Made by a program: the position numbers and the translations under genes. Positions 17,049-26,285 of a stretch of 64,000 bases of DNA are shown piece by piece. The notes below the pieces were generated by a model that made no database searches, was not told the origin of the DNA, and was given only the letters and a program-made list of their open reading frames with translations. Origin of the DNA: Candidatus Terasakiella magnetica (GTDB lineage Bacteria; Pseudomonadota; Alphaproteobacteria; Rhodospirillales; Terasakiellaceae); the NCBI RefSeq assembly GCF_900093605.1, contig NZ_FLYE01000005.1, positions 1 to 64,000 on the forward strand, in the 5' to 3' direction. Positions within the stretch are counted from its first letter, which is position 1; every line of letters begins with the position of its first letter.

Positions 17049-17992
17049 GACTGTTTCTTCCACAGGTTAAGGGCAGCTTCATACGCCATATCTACCGATA
17101 AACTGTCCATCAGGCTATCGGTTTTTTTGTGATCGAAATTTTCACCAAACAGCTCGAGAAAAGGCACTTTGGTGCGCACGGTTGCGCAATGCTCCCCCCA
17201 AGGGCTATAGAGTTTTTCCTGTGTTGGGCCAAAAAGGCCAAGGGTGGGGATGTTTGCCGCCACCGACATATGCATCAGGCCACTGTCATTGCCCACATAA
17301 AATGAACAGCGTTTCAAACAGGCATAGACAACGGGCAGGCTATGTTCGCCAATTAAATCAATCTTCTGGCTTTCCTCCAGCCCGTTAATCAATCCTTGTG
17401 CCTGTTCACGCTCAGAGACATGACCAAACAGGGCGATTTTCACCCCGGCTAAGGGGCCATCAGGGGCGGTGAGGCGTTGGCAAAGTTCTAAGAAGTTTTC
17501 TGCGCGCCATGTTTTCCCGCGCCAATTTGCCGTTGGCCCCACAGCGAGAATTTTTTCCCCCTTAGGCAATAAGGTATCGGCCTGTTCTTCATGGGCCTCA
17601 TTGGTCCATAACACGGGGCCTTGGGCGATATCGAGATCAAGAAGGTCTGAGAAAAGTTCCACACGGTGTTTTGATTTATCATCGCGCAATAAATGCGTGC
17701 CACGCAGTGTGGGAAACAGGTAAGTGATCGGCCCATTGCGCAGGTCAATCACGCGGTACCACCATGTAAAGCCGCACTCTTTCCACAAATCAACCCAATG
17801 CATGGAGCGTTTCTTTTTCGTCATCACAAGGATGCGTTCCACCTGCGGGGTGGCTTCAAACAAGGGCGCTGCCACCGGGCCACAGGCAATGGTAAATTTT
17901 GCCTCTGGATGGCGCTCAATTAAATTATTGAGCAAGCCTGTTGATAAAACCGCATCACCGATACGTGTGGATGTAATGAAAAGAATGCGCAA
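17045..17992 (-). CDS. Glycosyltransferase family 9 (heptosyltransferase-like)
   Basis: 315 residues, GT-B fold. The N-terminus MRILFITSTRIGDAVLSTGLL contains the conserved Asp of the heptosyltransferase family (RIGD). The C-terminal half has FYVGNDSGLMHMSVAANIPTLGLFGPT, the nucleotide-sugar-binding signature. Such enzymes add heptose or related sugars to the LPS inner core at the cytoplasmic face. It is followed by the overlapping 60-residue membrane protein; the 121-residue membrane protein lies 38 bases upstream on the same strand. Confidence 0.88.
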   Translation of the reverse strand: MRILFITSTRIGDAVLSTGLLNNLIERHPEAKFTIACGPVAAPLFEATPQVERILVMTKKKRSMHWVDLWKECGFTWWYRVIDLRNGPITYLFPTLRGTHLLRDDKSKHRVELFSDLLDLDIAQGPVLWTNEAHEEQADTLLPKGEKILAVGPTANWRGKTWRAENFLELCQRLTAPDGPLAGVKIALFGHVSEREQAQGLINGLEESQKIDLIGEHSLPVVYACLKRCSFYVGNDSGLMHMSVAANIPTLGLFGPTQEKLYSPWGEHCATVRTKVPFLELFGENFDHKKTDSLMDSLSVDMAYEAALNLWKKQS

Positions 17993-18030
17993 AATATTAG
18001 ACCTTCGGGTCTGATGAAACCGTCACTCTT

Positions 18031-18396
18031 TTAAAACTCAATGATGGAACTGTAAAGGGCTAGAAAAACCAGCATCAAAACAGTCGCCCCACTGACCACA
18101 CCAAGAGCAAACAACATATTCATAAATGTGCGCAACGGATGGCTGGAACGTTCTTCAAAACGACGTTCCTGACTGCGCTTCTCACGCCCACCCACGATGG
18201 TGAGATAATATTGTTTTTTGATAAAGGGAATGCTCAAGCGAATATTAATCGGATGTTTGCTCGTCCAGCTCGGCTCTTCAACCGCCTCATTTAAAGAATG
18301 ACGGCGCCACTCATCCAGCGAGGCCAAGACATCACCTTCAACGGGTAAATTTTCCCCCTCTTGTGACATGTCCGAATCTTTAATTTGCTTGCTCAC
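18031..18396 (-). CDS. Membrane-anchored protein of unknown function
   Basis: 121 residues. The N-terminal 95 residues are hydrophilic with a central strand-rich patch (HPINIRLSIPFIKKQYYLTIVGGREKRS) and a run of Arg/Glu. One membrane helix lies near the C-terminus (about residues 95-117). A tail anchor after a basic cytoplasmic domain is the likely topology. No family is recognised. It heads the minus-strand set with the GT9 gene, and its promoter must lie in the 198 bases shared with the divergent glutamate dehydrogenase. Confidence 0.6.
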   Translation of the reverse strand: MSKQIKDSDMSQEGENLPVEGDVLASLDEWRRHSLNEAVEEPSWTSKHPINIRLSIPFIKKQYYLTIVGGREKRSQERRFEERSSHPLRTFMNMLFALGVVSGATVLMLVFLALYSSIIEF

Positions 18397-18416
18397 ACCG
18401 CACCTACTTTTTACTC

Positions 18417-18513
18417 ATTTACGTAAATATACGTGCTCTTGGCCTTATATAAAAGGATATATCTGGGGAAAATTCATAATAAATCAACAAATTGCGCGTA
18501 TTTACTTGTAAAT
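18417..18513. promoter_or_regulatory. Pair of ATTTAC/GTAAAT dyads between divergent genes
   Basis: ATTTACGTAAAT (18417-18428) and ATTTACTTGTAAAT (18500-18513) share the same half-sites with 0 or 2 central bases. Their centres are 84 bp apart, eight helical turns of B-DNA. They sit in the regulatory region between the 121-residue membrane protein and the glutamate dehydrogenase. The binding protein is unknown. Confidence 0.4.
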
Positions 18514-18557
18514 TCGTGATTTTTTCCTAGCCTTTAATATAGAGGAAAAAACCTCAC

Positions 18558-18611
18558 ATGTTTAACGACCCGCAAAAAGTGGGCGAAAACAGGGATGAAT
18601 GGGATGAATAA
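18558..18611 (+). CDS. Possible 17-codon leader ORF overlapping the glutamate dehydrogenase start
   Basis: An ATG at 18558 opens a short frame encoding MFNDPQKVGENRDEWDE. Its stop TAA (18609-18611) lies inside the first codons of the dehydrogenase, in another frame. AGAGG is about 12 bases upstream. Terminating ribosomes would be placed at the dehydrogenase start. It may equally be chance; no conservation data are available here. Confidence 0.25.
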   Translation: MFNDPQKVGENRDEWDE

Positions 18612-21600
18612 GACGCTCTCGAAGTCGGAACAGCAAAAGGCTGACCTCATCAATAAGGTTGCCAAACTCATCAATGACCGCCTGCCCAAAGCTGAAAAGC
18701 TTGATGCTGAAAAATTTGTTCGACAATTCTTTGAAAAAGTCCCCCCTCGTGACCTGATCGGTCGAAACGAGGAAGAGGTTTATGGTTCCGCCCTTGCTTT
18801 TTGGCGCTTTGCCTATCAGCGACAAAGTGAGGAAAGCCTCATTCGGGTTTATAACCCAAACTTGGAAGAACACGGCTGGCAAAGCGATCATACGGTTGTT
18901 GAAATTTGCACAACAGACCGCCCCTTCTTGGTTGATTCCATTGCATCTGCCTTGGCTGAACATGATATGACCATCTATCTGACCATCCATCCGGTCATTC
19001 AGCTTTGTCGCGAAGAAGATGGACGCCTAAGAGCCACTTGTAATGCCAAAGAGGTCGAAATTTGTGGCAAGACCTGTGCAAAAGAGTCTTTCATGCTCTT
19101 TTTGGTCAATCGCCATTCCAATATGGACCATCTTCAAGAAATCCATGACAGCCTTACCCATTGCTTGGAAGAAGGCAACGCCGCGGTTCGTGACTGGCTT
19201 AAAATGCGTGATTTCGCTCAAGAAACCACTGATCATCTCACAAAAAAACTGCCCAATGCCAAATCCGAAGAATACCGTGAGTTTTGCGATTTCATGCAGT
19301 GGGTCCATGATGATCATTTCACCTTCTTAGGGGCCTGTGATTTTGAGATTAAGGGAAAAACCGTTGTCCCGGTAATGGATGGGGCTTTAGGCATCTTGTC
19401 TAATCCAAAATCCAATATTTTAGATGAGATCAGCCAGCTTGCCACCAGCCCGGCCTCAGAAAAAGGCCGTTTCACCGAAGACAGCACGCCCATCATGCTG
19501 GCAAAAACATCCCATAAGTCCATGGTCCATCGCCCGGTTTATATGGATGTAGTTTGCATCAAACGTTATGGTGCAAAAGGCAAAGTTATTGGTCAACGGG
19601 TCTTTGTCGGGCTCTTTACATCTGCGGCCTACAGCCGTGCCCCCCATGACATTCCGCTCATGCGCATGAAATCAAGCCATGTCATGCAAAAGGCAAATTT
19701 TGAGCCCTCCAGCCATAACCGAAAAGCTTTGGCTCATATCATCGATACATTCCCACGCGATGAGCTGTTTCAAATTTCTGAAGATGACCTTTATGAAATT
19801 TGTATGGGTGTTCTCCATCTACAAGAGCGCCAGCGCGTGGCCCTATTTGTGCGCCAAGATGATTTCAAACGTTTTGCCTCCTGCCAGATTTATATCCCGC
19901 GCGACAGTATGACGACTGAGCTGCGCCATCTCATGCAGGATATCTTGGAGCGCGCCTTTAACGGTGAAGTCATGGCCTTTTACACCCAGATTGGGGATGC
20001 GCCACTGGCCCGCTTACATGTGATTGTCTCCACACCGGGTAAACGCAAAAAGTCCGTTGATATTTTTGAAGTTGAATCTCAACTGATTGATGCGGCGCGC
20101 AACTGGCCTGATCAATTGCGCGACCAGCTTGTCACCAGCAATGGGGAAGAAAAAGGCCTTGAGCAGTTCCGCCGTTATGGCAGTGCTTTTCCCGCAGGCT
20201 ATATTGAAAGCCACAATGCAGCCGTCGCCGTTTCAGATATCACCAAGCTTGATGATGTGATTGAAACTGGTGAGCTTCAACTCAGCCTTTATCGCCCGAT
20301 TGAAGCAGCGCAAAATGTGGTGCGCTTTAAGCTTTATCATCCCAATAAAGCCGTGCCGCTTTCTCATGTTTTACCCATGCTGGAAAATATGGGGCTGTTG
20401 GTTTTAGATGAGCATCCTTATCCCATTAAGCCAAGCCAGGCCGATATGGATGTCATCATGATGCATGATTTCGGGCTGGAAACCTCAACGGGTGAAGGGG
20501 TCGATCTTTCTGCCATTCGCAAAAGTTTCCAAGAAGCTTTTCGCCATGTCTGGAACGGCAGTGTTGAAAATGACGGTTTTAACCGTCTGGTTATTCAGGC
20601 AGGCATTCAGCCTTGGCCTGTTATGTTGCTGCGCGCTTTATGTAAATACCTGCGCCAAGCCAATATTCCGTTTTCACAAACCTATATGCAGCGTGCCCTT
20701 GCCTATAACCCGCAAGTCACCCGCTTATTGATTGATCTTTTCTATGAGAAGTTTGATCCAGAGCGTCAGCAAGATGACAAGAAAATCAACAGCATTCGCA
20801 GTGAAATTCTAGATATCCTTGATAGCGTACAAAATGCCGATGAAGACCGGATTTTGCGCCGCTTCCTCAACCTGATTGATTGCACATTGCGCACAAACTA
20901 TTTCCAAAAAGAGCGCGGCACGGGAGAAGTTAAAAATTACGTCTCCTTCAAGTTCAACTCTATGGAAATTGAAGACCTGCCCTTACCGCGGCCTTGGCGT
21001 GAAATTTTCGTCTATAGCCCGCGCATCGAAGGAGTGCACCTGCGTGGTGGTCCGGTTGCGCGCGGTGGCCTAAGATGGTCTGATCGCCGGGAAGATTTCC
21101 GCACTGAAATCCTTGGTCTGGTAAAAGCCCAGCAAGTGAAAAACGCCGTTATTGTACCTGTGGGTTCAAAAGGCGGCTTTGTGGTCAAACAACCGCCAAA
21201 TGAAGGCGGGCGCGATGCCTTTATCAGTGAGGGCATTGAATGTTACATCACCTTTATTCGCGGTCTGCTTGATCTCACCGATAATTATATCAGCGGCAAA
21301 GTCATCCCGCCCCAACAGGTTATTCGCCATGATGACGATGATCCTTATCTGGTAGTTGCTGCCGATAAGGGCACCGCGACTTTTTCTGATATCGCCAACC
21401 GTGTCTCTGAAGAATACGGCCATTGGCTGGGCGATGCCTTTGCTTCTGGCGGGTCTGTTGGCTATGACCATAAGAAAATGGGCATCACCGCCAAAGGGGC
21501 GTGGGAATCGGTCAAACGCCATTTCCGTGAAATCGGTAAAGACATCCAGACGCAAGATTTCACTGCTGTTGGTGTCGGTGATATGGGCGGTGATGTTTTT

Positions 21601-23460
21601 GGTAACGGCATGTTGCTGTCCAAACACATCCGTTTGGTCGCTGCCTTTAACCATATGCATATTTTCATTGATCCCAATCCAGACTCAGCCAAATCATGGG
21701 AAGAGCGCAAACGCCTGTTTGATGCGGTTAAAGGCTGGGATCATTATGATACATCGCTCATTTCAAAAGGCGGCGGTATCTTTGAGCGTTCCGCCAAGCA
21801 AATTGATATCACCCCTGAAATTCGAAAAGCCTTAAGCCTGCCTAAAAACACCAAGTCGCTTTCCCCCAGCGAGCTTATTCGCGCCATCTTAAAATCAGAG
21901 ATCGAACTGCTCTGGTTTGGGGGCATTGGGACCTACATTAAGGAAAGCCACGAATCAGATGCAGATACGGGCGATCGCGGCAATGATGCGATTCGCATTG
22001 ATGCACCAGAGCTGCGCTGTCAGGTTATTGGCGAGGGCGCCAACCTTGGCTGTACGCAAAAAGGTCGGATTGAATATGCCTTACATGGCGGGCGCAACAA
22101 CACCGATGCCATTGATAACTCAGCTGGGGTGGATTGTTCTGACCATGAAGTAAACATCAAAATTCTGGTCAACCAAGTGGTTGCTGATGGTGATATGACC
22201 ACCAAACAACGCAACAAACTGTTAGAACAGATGACCGATGAGGTCTCAGAACTTGTCTTGCGTGACAACTACCTGCAAAGCCAAGCCATCACCATGATCC
22301 ATGAACGCGCAACTGACTTGCTTGATCAACAAGCCCGCTTGATGAAATATCTTGAGCGCAATGGGCGTTTGGACCGTGATGTGGAAGTTCTGCCCAATGA
22401 TGAAGTGCTGGCTGAACGTCAAGCTGCGCAAAAAGGCCTGACCCGACCGGAAATTTCTGTCTTAATGCCTTATGCTAAAATCTGGCTTTATGATCAGTTA
22501 CTGGAATCAAAACTACCGGATGACCCCCGTCTTGAAGAAGACCTCATCCGTTATTTCCCCTCTGACCTTCAACAGACATTTGAATCTCAGATTACCAAAC
22601 ATATGCTGCGTCGTGAAATTATCGCAACCCATATCACCAATTCCCTGATCAACCGTGTGGGCGGCACATTTGTTACCCAGACTATGGAAAATACCAATGC
22701 CACACCGGATGATATTGCGCGTGCCTATCTCATCACCCGAGATTCATTTGGCCTGCGCGAAACATGGGAAGAAATTGAAGCCTTGGATAACAAGGTTTCA
22801 GCCCAAGAACAGGTGCGTATGCTCATTCAGGTAAACCGCCTGATTGATCGCGGCACCAAATGGTTCTTGCGCAATTGTGAACACCCCATTGATATCGGCA
22901 AAACCGTTGAAGCCTTTTCAGATGGGCTACAAAAACTTGGCGAGCGCCTTGAAGACGTCTTGCCTGAAAATGTACTTGCAGCCCATCTAAATCAGGCCCA
23001 GACCTTTATTGATAATGGCGTGCCTGAAAAGCTTGCCAAAAGTGTTGCCGGTAAAGTGGTTCTGGTTTCTGGCTGTGATATTGTCGGCATTGCCCATTCA
23101 CGCGATATGGATGTGGTTAATGTCTCAAAAATCTACTTTGCTGTTGGCGCGCGCTTTGATCTGGGATGGATGCGCGCAACAGGCGAGCAACTCGGCCTGA
23201 AAAACCACTGGCAAAAACTGGCGGTCGGGGCCTTGATCGAAGACCTCTATACTTATCAGTCCACCCTGACCTATGGCGCGATTGAACATCATAATAAAGG
23301 GGCCGATGCGTTAGATGGTCTTGAGAAATGGATTGAGCAAAACCAAACCGTTGTAGACCAAACCGACCAGATGCTGGCAGAAATGAAAACCACACCAGGT
23401 GTTGATTTCGCCATGTTAACGGTTGCTGCCAAACAACTGCGCGATATGATCTCTCAATAA
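18604..23460 (+). CDS. gdhB: NAD-specific glutamate dehydrogenase, large type (GDH2)
   Basis: 1,618 residues from the ATG at 18604, chosen because AGGG lies 9 bases upstream; at the alternative ATG 18595 it would be directly adjacent. This is the roughly 180-kDa NAD-dependent enzyme family that deaminates glutamate to 2-oxoglutarate for catabolism. The N-terminal half has the ACT-like regulatory regions (TDRPFLVDSIASAL near residue 105). The central part has the catalytic domain, with GGPVARGGLRWSDRREDFRTE, VPVGSKGGFVVK and the Rossmann segment VGVGDMGGDVFGNGMLLS. The C-terminal third is helical and family-specific. It is monocistronic between a regulatory region with paired dyads and a bidirectional terminator. 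The gene symbol is used loosely in this family. Confidence 0.95.
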   Translation: MNKTLSKSEQQKADLINKVAKLINDRLPKAEKLDAEKFVRQFFEKVPPRDLIGRNEEEVYGSALAFWRFAYQRQSEESLIRVYNPNLEEHGWQSDHTVVEICTTDRPFLVDSIASALAEHDMTIYLTIHPVIQLCREEDGRLRATCNAKEVEICGKTCAKESFMLFLVNRHSNMDHLQEIHDSLTHCLEEGNAAVRDWLKMRDFAQETTDHLTKKLPNAKSEEYREFCDFMQWVHDDHFTFLGACDFEIKGKTVVPVMDGALGILSNPKSNILDEISQLATSPASEKGRFTEDSTPIMLAKTSHKSMVHRPVYMDVVCIKRYGAKGKVIGQRVFVGLFTSAAYSRAPHDIPLMRMKSSHVMQKANFEPSSHNRKALAHIIDTFPRDELFQISEDDLYEICMGVLHLQERQRVALFVRQDDFKRFASCQIYIPRDSMTTELRHLMQDILERAFNGEVMAFYTQIGDAPLARLHVIVSTPGKRKKSVDIFEVESQLIDAARNWPDQLRDQLVTSNGEEKGLEQFRRYGSAFPAGYIESHNAAVAVSDITKLDDVIETGELQLSLYRPIEAAQNVVRFKLYHPNKAVPLSHVLPMLENMGLLVLDEHPYPIKPSQADMDVIMMHDFGLETSTGEGVDLSAIRKSFQEAFRHVWNGSVENDGFNRLVIQAGIQPWPVMLLRALCKYLRQANIPFSQTYMQRALAYNPQVTRLLIDLFYEKFDPERQQDDKKINSIRSEILDILDSVQNADEDRILRRFLNLIDCTLRTNYFQKERGTGEVKNYVSFKFNSMEIEDLPLPRPWREIFVYSPRIEGVHLRGGPVARGGLRWSDRREDFRTEILGLVKAQQVKNAVIVPVGSKGGFVVKQPPNEGGRDAFISEGIECYITFIRGLLDLTDNYISGKVIPPQQVIRHDDDDPYLVVAADKGTATFSDIANRVSEEYGHWLGDAFASGGSVGYDHKKMGITAKGAWESVKRHFREIGKDIQTQDFTAVGVGDMGGDVFGNGMLLSKHIRLVAAFNHMHIFIDPNPDSAKSWEERKRLFDAVKGWDHYDTSLISKGGGIFERSAKQIDITPEIRKALSLPKNTKSLSPSELIRAILKSEIELLWFGGIGTYIKESHESDADTGDRGNDAIRIDAPELRCQVIGEGANLGCTQKGRIEYALHGGRNNTDAIDNSAGVDCSDHEVNIKILVNQVVADGDMTTKQRNKLLEQMTDEVSELVLRDNYLQSQAITMIHERATDLLDQQARLMKYLERNGRLDRDVEVLPNDEVLAERQAAQKGLTRPEISVLMPYAKIWLYDQLLESKLPDDPRLEEDLIRYFPSDLQQTFESQITKHMLRREIIATHITNSLINRVGGTFVTQTMENTNATPDDIARAYLITRDSFGLRETWEEIEALDNKVSAQEQVRMLIQVNRLIDRGTKWFLRNCEHPIDIGKTVEAFSDGLQKLGERLEDVLPENVLAAHLNQAQTFIDNGVPEKLAKSVAGKVVLVSGCDIVGIAHSRDMDVVNVSKIYFAVGARFDLGWMRATGEQLGLKNHWQKLAVGALIEDLYTYQSTLTYGAIEHHNKGADALDGLEKWIEQNQTVVDQTDQMLAEMKTTPGVDFAMLTVAAKQLRDMISQ

Positions 23461-23462
23461 AG

Positions 23463-23499
23463 AAAAAAGCCCTCGCATCATCTGTTTGCGAGGGCTTTT
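23463..23499. terminator. Bidirectional intrinsic terminator
   Basis: A nine-bp perfect stem GCCCTCGCA (23469-23477) / TGCGAGGGC (23487-23495), flanked by six A on the left and four T on the right. It can end the dehydrogenase transcript in the plus direction and grpE in the minus direction. Confidence 0.85.
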
Positions 23500-23530
23500 G
23501 ATCTTCTATCTAAGATATTTTTACTTTAGA

Positions 23531-24238
23531 TCAGGTTTCCTGATTAAGCTTTTCACCTGACTCAGCGCCTGCATTTTCATAAGCATCCGTGGCAGCAGCG
23601 GCTTCATCAGCTGGGGCTTCCTCAGAAGGGGCTTCATATTTTGGACCGCCTTTTGTCACACCAACCATGGCTGGACGCAACAAACGGTCATGGATCACAT
23701 AACCATCCTGCATCACCTGACCAACAAGGCCTGAAGGCTGGCTTGGGTCTTGAATTTCAAACATGGCTTGGTGCAAGTTATGGTCAAAGGGCTGGCCTGC
23801 CGCCTCAATGCGCTTGATACCGGCTTTGTTAAAAGCGTTTTGCAGCTCACGCTCGGTCATTTCAACACCTTTGATCACATCGGTGTCTTTCATGTCTTCT
23901 GGTGTGCTGTCCATTGCGCGGCTCAGGTTATCAGCCACAGAAACCATTTCACGCGCAAAGTTGGTCACGCCGTATTTAAGCGCGTCTTGTTTTTCACGCT
24001 CCCCACGGCGGCGCACATTTTGCTCATCAGCAACCGCACGCATCCATTTGCTTTTCATTTCTGCCAGTTCGGCTTCCAGCTGGGCAACACGATCACCGGC
24101 TTTTCCCTCTTCAGCAAACCCTTGAACATCTGCTTCCAGTGTCTCTTCAACCGGGGCTTCTGCCTGCTGTGGAGCTGCTGTTTCTTCAATGACTTCTTCG
24201 TTATTTTCAGGTGTTGCTTGTGTATTTTCGCCTGACAT
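23531..24238 (-). CDS. grpE: Nucleotide exchange factor GrpE
   Basis: 235 residues. GrpE releases ADP from DnaK. It has a long acidic, Ala/Glu/Pro-rich N-terminus, a coiled-coil dimerisation helix (RVAQLEAELAEMKSKWMRAVADEQNVRRRGEREK, about residues 53-86) and the C-terminal beta domain with FDHNLHQAMFEI, QDGYVIHDRLLRPAMVGVTKG. The C-terminal tail is also Ala/Glu-rich and longer than in E. coli. It is downstream of hrcA with a 21-base gap, an arrangement frequent in alphaproteobacteria; dnaK and dnaJ are not in the window. Confidence 0.97.
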   Translation of the reverse strand: MSGENTQATPENNEEVIEETAAPQQAEAPVEETLEADVQGFAEEGKAGDRVAQLEAELAEMKSKWMRAVADEQNVRRRGEREKQDALKYGVTNFAREMVSVADNLSRAMDSTPEDMKDTDVIKGVEMTERELQNAFNKAGIKRIEAAGQPFDHNLHQAMFEIQDPSQPSGLVGQVMQDGYVIHDRLLRPAMVGVTKGGPKYEAPSEEAPADEAAAATDAYENAGAESGEKLNQET

Positions 24239-24259
24239 TTTGTCTTCTCTTTAACCTAG

Positions 24260-25297
24260 TTAACCAATTAAACGGCCGATAACCTTAGAGGTATAATCAA
24301 CCATCGGAATGATGCGCGCATAGTTGATACGGGTTGGACCGATCACACCAATGGCGCCGACAATTTTTTGATGACCGTCATGAAACGGGGCCACCACCAT
24401 AGAGCAGCCGGACACGTTAAACAACGGATTGTCCGACCCAATAAATATTTGTACGCCTTCTGCATGATCCGCAAGGCGCAGAAGCTTTAGCAGGGTTTCT
24501 TTCGTTTCCAAAGCCTCAAATAACGAGCGGATGCGTTCTAGGTCGCCAACGGCGGATATATCATCCAATAAATGGGCCTGTCCACGCACAATAAGCGAGC
24601 CTGAATCAGCTGAACCACCTGCCCATTGGGCCAATCCGGTTTCCACAACGCGGGTTGTCAGCTCATCAAGTTGCGCCTTATGGCTTTGCAATTCCTTGTT
24701 TATTTCATCAACCCCGCCTGAAACGGTTTGCCCAACCAGCTTGGCCCCCAGATAATTACTGGCCTGCACCAAGGCACTGGGTGGGATATCAGGTGGGGTT
24801 TCAATCACGCGGTTTTCCACCACGCCATTTTCCATCACCATAATCACCAAGGTGCGCCCCGGTGATAAATTGACAAATTCAATATGTTTCAGCGGCGAAT
24901 CCGCTTTTGGCGCAAACACGAGTGAGGCACAACCGGACAGGCCCGAAATCATGCCTGAGGCCTCATTCATCACATCATCAAACTGGCGACCTTTTGCTGC
25001 ACATTCTGCATCAATGGTGCGCCGTTCCATTTCCGGTAAATCACCAATTTCCATCACCCCGTCGATAAACAGGCGCAACCCCGCTTCCGTTGGCATCCGC
25101 CCGGCAGAGGCATGGGGGGAATGGAGCAACCCCATATCTTCAAGATCAGCCATCACATTGCGAATGGAGGCTGGCGATAAGGAATTTTCCAGCAATTTGG
25201 AAACCGTGCGTGAGCCCACAGGCTCACCCGTTGCCATATAAGCATCCACAATGCGCCTAAAAATATCACGCGATCTATCGTTTAAATTACTTAACAT
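24260..25297 (-). CDS. hrcA: Heat-inducible transcription repressor HrcA
   Basis: 345 residues. N-terminal winged helix: RSRDIFRRIVDAYMATGEPVGSRTVSKLLENSLSPASIRNVMADLEDMGLLHSPHASAGRMPTEAG is close to textbook HrcA. A GAF-like and dimerisation region follows, ending in VGAIGVIGPTRINYARIIPMVDYTSKVI. HrcA binds CIRCE operators at groE/dnaK-type operons and is stabilised by GroEL. I find no CIRCE (TTAGCACTC-N9-GAGTGCTAA) upstream of hrcA itself. It is cotranscribed with grpE. Confidence 0.97.
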   Translation of the reverse strand: MLSNLNDRSRDIFRRIVDAYMATGEPVGSRTVSKLLENSLSPASIRNVMADLEDMGLLHSPHASAGRMPTEAGLRLFIDGVMEIGDLPEMERRTIDAECAAKGRQFDDVMNEASGMISGLSGCASLVFAPKADSPLKHIEFVNLSPGRTLVIMVMENGVVENRVIETPPDIPPSALVQASNYLGAKLVGQTVSGGVDEINKELQSHKAQLDELTTRVVETGLAQWAGGSADSGSLIVRGQAHLLDDISAVGDLERIRSLFEALETKETLLKLLRLADHAEGVQIFIGSDNPLFNVSGCSMVVAPFHDGHQKIVGAIGVIGPTRINYARIIPMVDYTSKVIGRLIG

Positions 25298-25303
25298 GAA
25301 AGA

Positions 25304-25332
25304 AATTTAGTGCGGATACCCTGATGCGTCAA
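25304..25332 (-). promoter_or_regulatory. Sigma-70-type promoter of hrcA-grpE
   Basis: Read on the minus strand: TTGACG (25332-25327), 17 bases, then TAAATT (25309-25304), directly upstream of the hrcA ATG. The -35 overlaps the 3' end of the binding-protein gene. The transcript would have a leader of only a few bases, so hrcA may be nearly leaderless. Confidence 0.5.
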
Positions 25333-26117
25333 TTCTTCTGCTCAGACTTTGCAAATTCTGCCCAACGATCAACATATTCCAACAAGGTCCGTTGAGCTTC
25401 ACCACTTTGCAACATTTCCCCATAACGACGCGACACATAGGGCAGAAAAACCTTACAGGGAGAGCCTTTGGTAAACCCACTATGGATCACGCCGTCATTG
25501 ATATTGACCTCAAGGGGCTTTACCTGATCACCATTTTTAAGTGTTGAAAAATGCGCCAACCCCACATAACGCCCATGAATGAAATATTCCGTGCGACCGC
25601 TTAAAAGTTTTTTCAAATTACTTTCTGTGGAAAAACCATCTTCAAGTGTCAAAAATTTCTGCGCAAATGAATCAAAAGAGCCCCCATAACGGTCCCCGGC
25701 ATTTTTACCGCCTTTTTTATTGATGAGATCGGCCCATTCATCATATTCAAAGGCTGAATTCGCCTTCATAAAAACCGCAAATGGGTTAGGCGCAATCGGT
25801 TTTGTGGTAAATTCTAAAAACAGCGCACGCTCTTGGGTTTTCTTTAAGGCAAGCACCATATCAAATCGGCCCGCTTTGGCAGAACTCAACACCCGTTTCC
25901 ACGGCCCCTCATAACGGGCCTCAAACTCTATACCAAGTTCATCAAATATCTTTTTAGTCAGCGCAACACTGGCCCCAATGATTTTGCCATTAGCCTTCCA
26001 GTGATAGGGCGGATATTCAGGATGGGCCGTTGCAATGACTTTGTTGCATTCATGGGCCTGAGCGGGCCTTGCCAACCCCATAAGCCCCATAAAAACAGCC
26101 AAAAACAAAAGTCTCAT
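25329..26117 (-). CDS. Periplasmic substrate-binding protein (SBP_bac_3 family)
   Basis: 262 residues from the ATG at 26117; the frame extends 5 codons upstream, but MRLLFLAVFMGLMGLARPAQA is the natural signal peptide. The mature part begins HECNKVIATAHPEYPPYHWKANGKIIGASVALTKKIFDELGIEFE, typical of family 3 solute-binding domains used for polar amino acids. No permease or ATPase gene is adjacent, so it may be an orphan receptor or one of the alphaproteobacterial transporter-independent variants. Ligand is unknown. Confidence 0.85.
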   Translation of the reverse strand: MRLLFLAVFMGLMGLARPAQAHECNKVIATAHPEYPPYHWKANGKIIGASVALTKKIFDELGIEFEARYEGPWKRVLSSAKAGRFDMVLALKKTQERALFLEFTTKPIAPNPFAVFMKANSAFEYDEWADLINKKGGKNAGDRYGGSFDSFAQKFLTLEDGFSTESNLKKLLSGRTEYFIHGRYVGLAHFSTLKNGDQVKPLEVNINDGVIHSGFTKGSPCKVFLPYVSRRYGEMLQSGEAQRTLLEYVDRWAEFAKSEQKN

Positions 26118-26285
26118 AAAGCAGACACCCATTTAATTACCAGACCACAATAGCACATTTTCAGCCTTGCTTCTTTATCTTTACCATGGCTTCCTCAATC
26201 TTCTTGCGTGTTAACTATTGTCCTTGACCAAAACCCTATGGTACACCCGAGTTAACAAATTCACGCTGTATGGGAATACGAAAAA

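Noticed and set aside
25298-25330. CIRCE operator upstream of hrcA
   Set aside because: No TTAGCACTC or GAGTGCTAA arm is present; only an unrelated GCACTAAAT stretch inside a sigma-70-type promoter.
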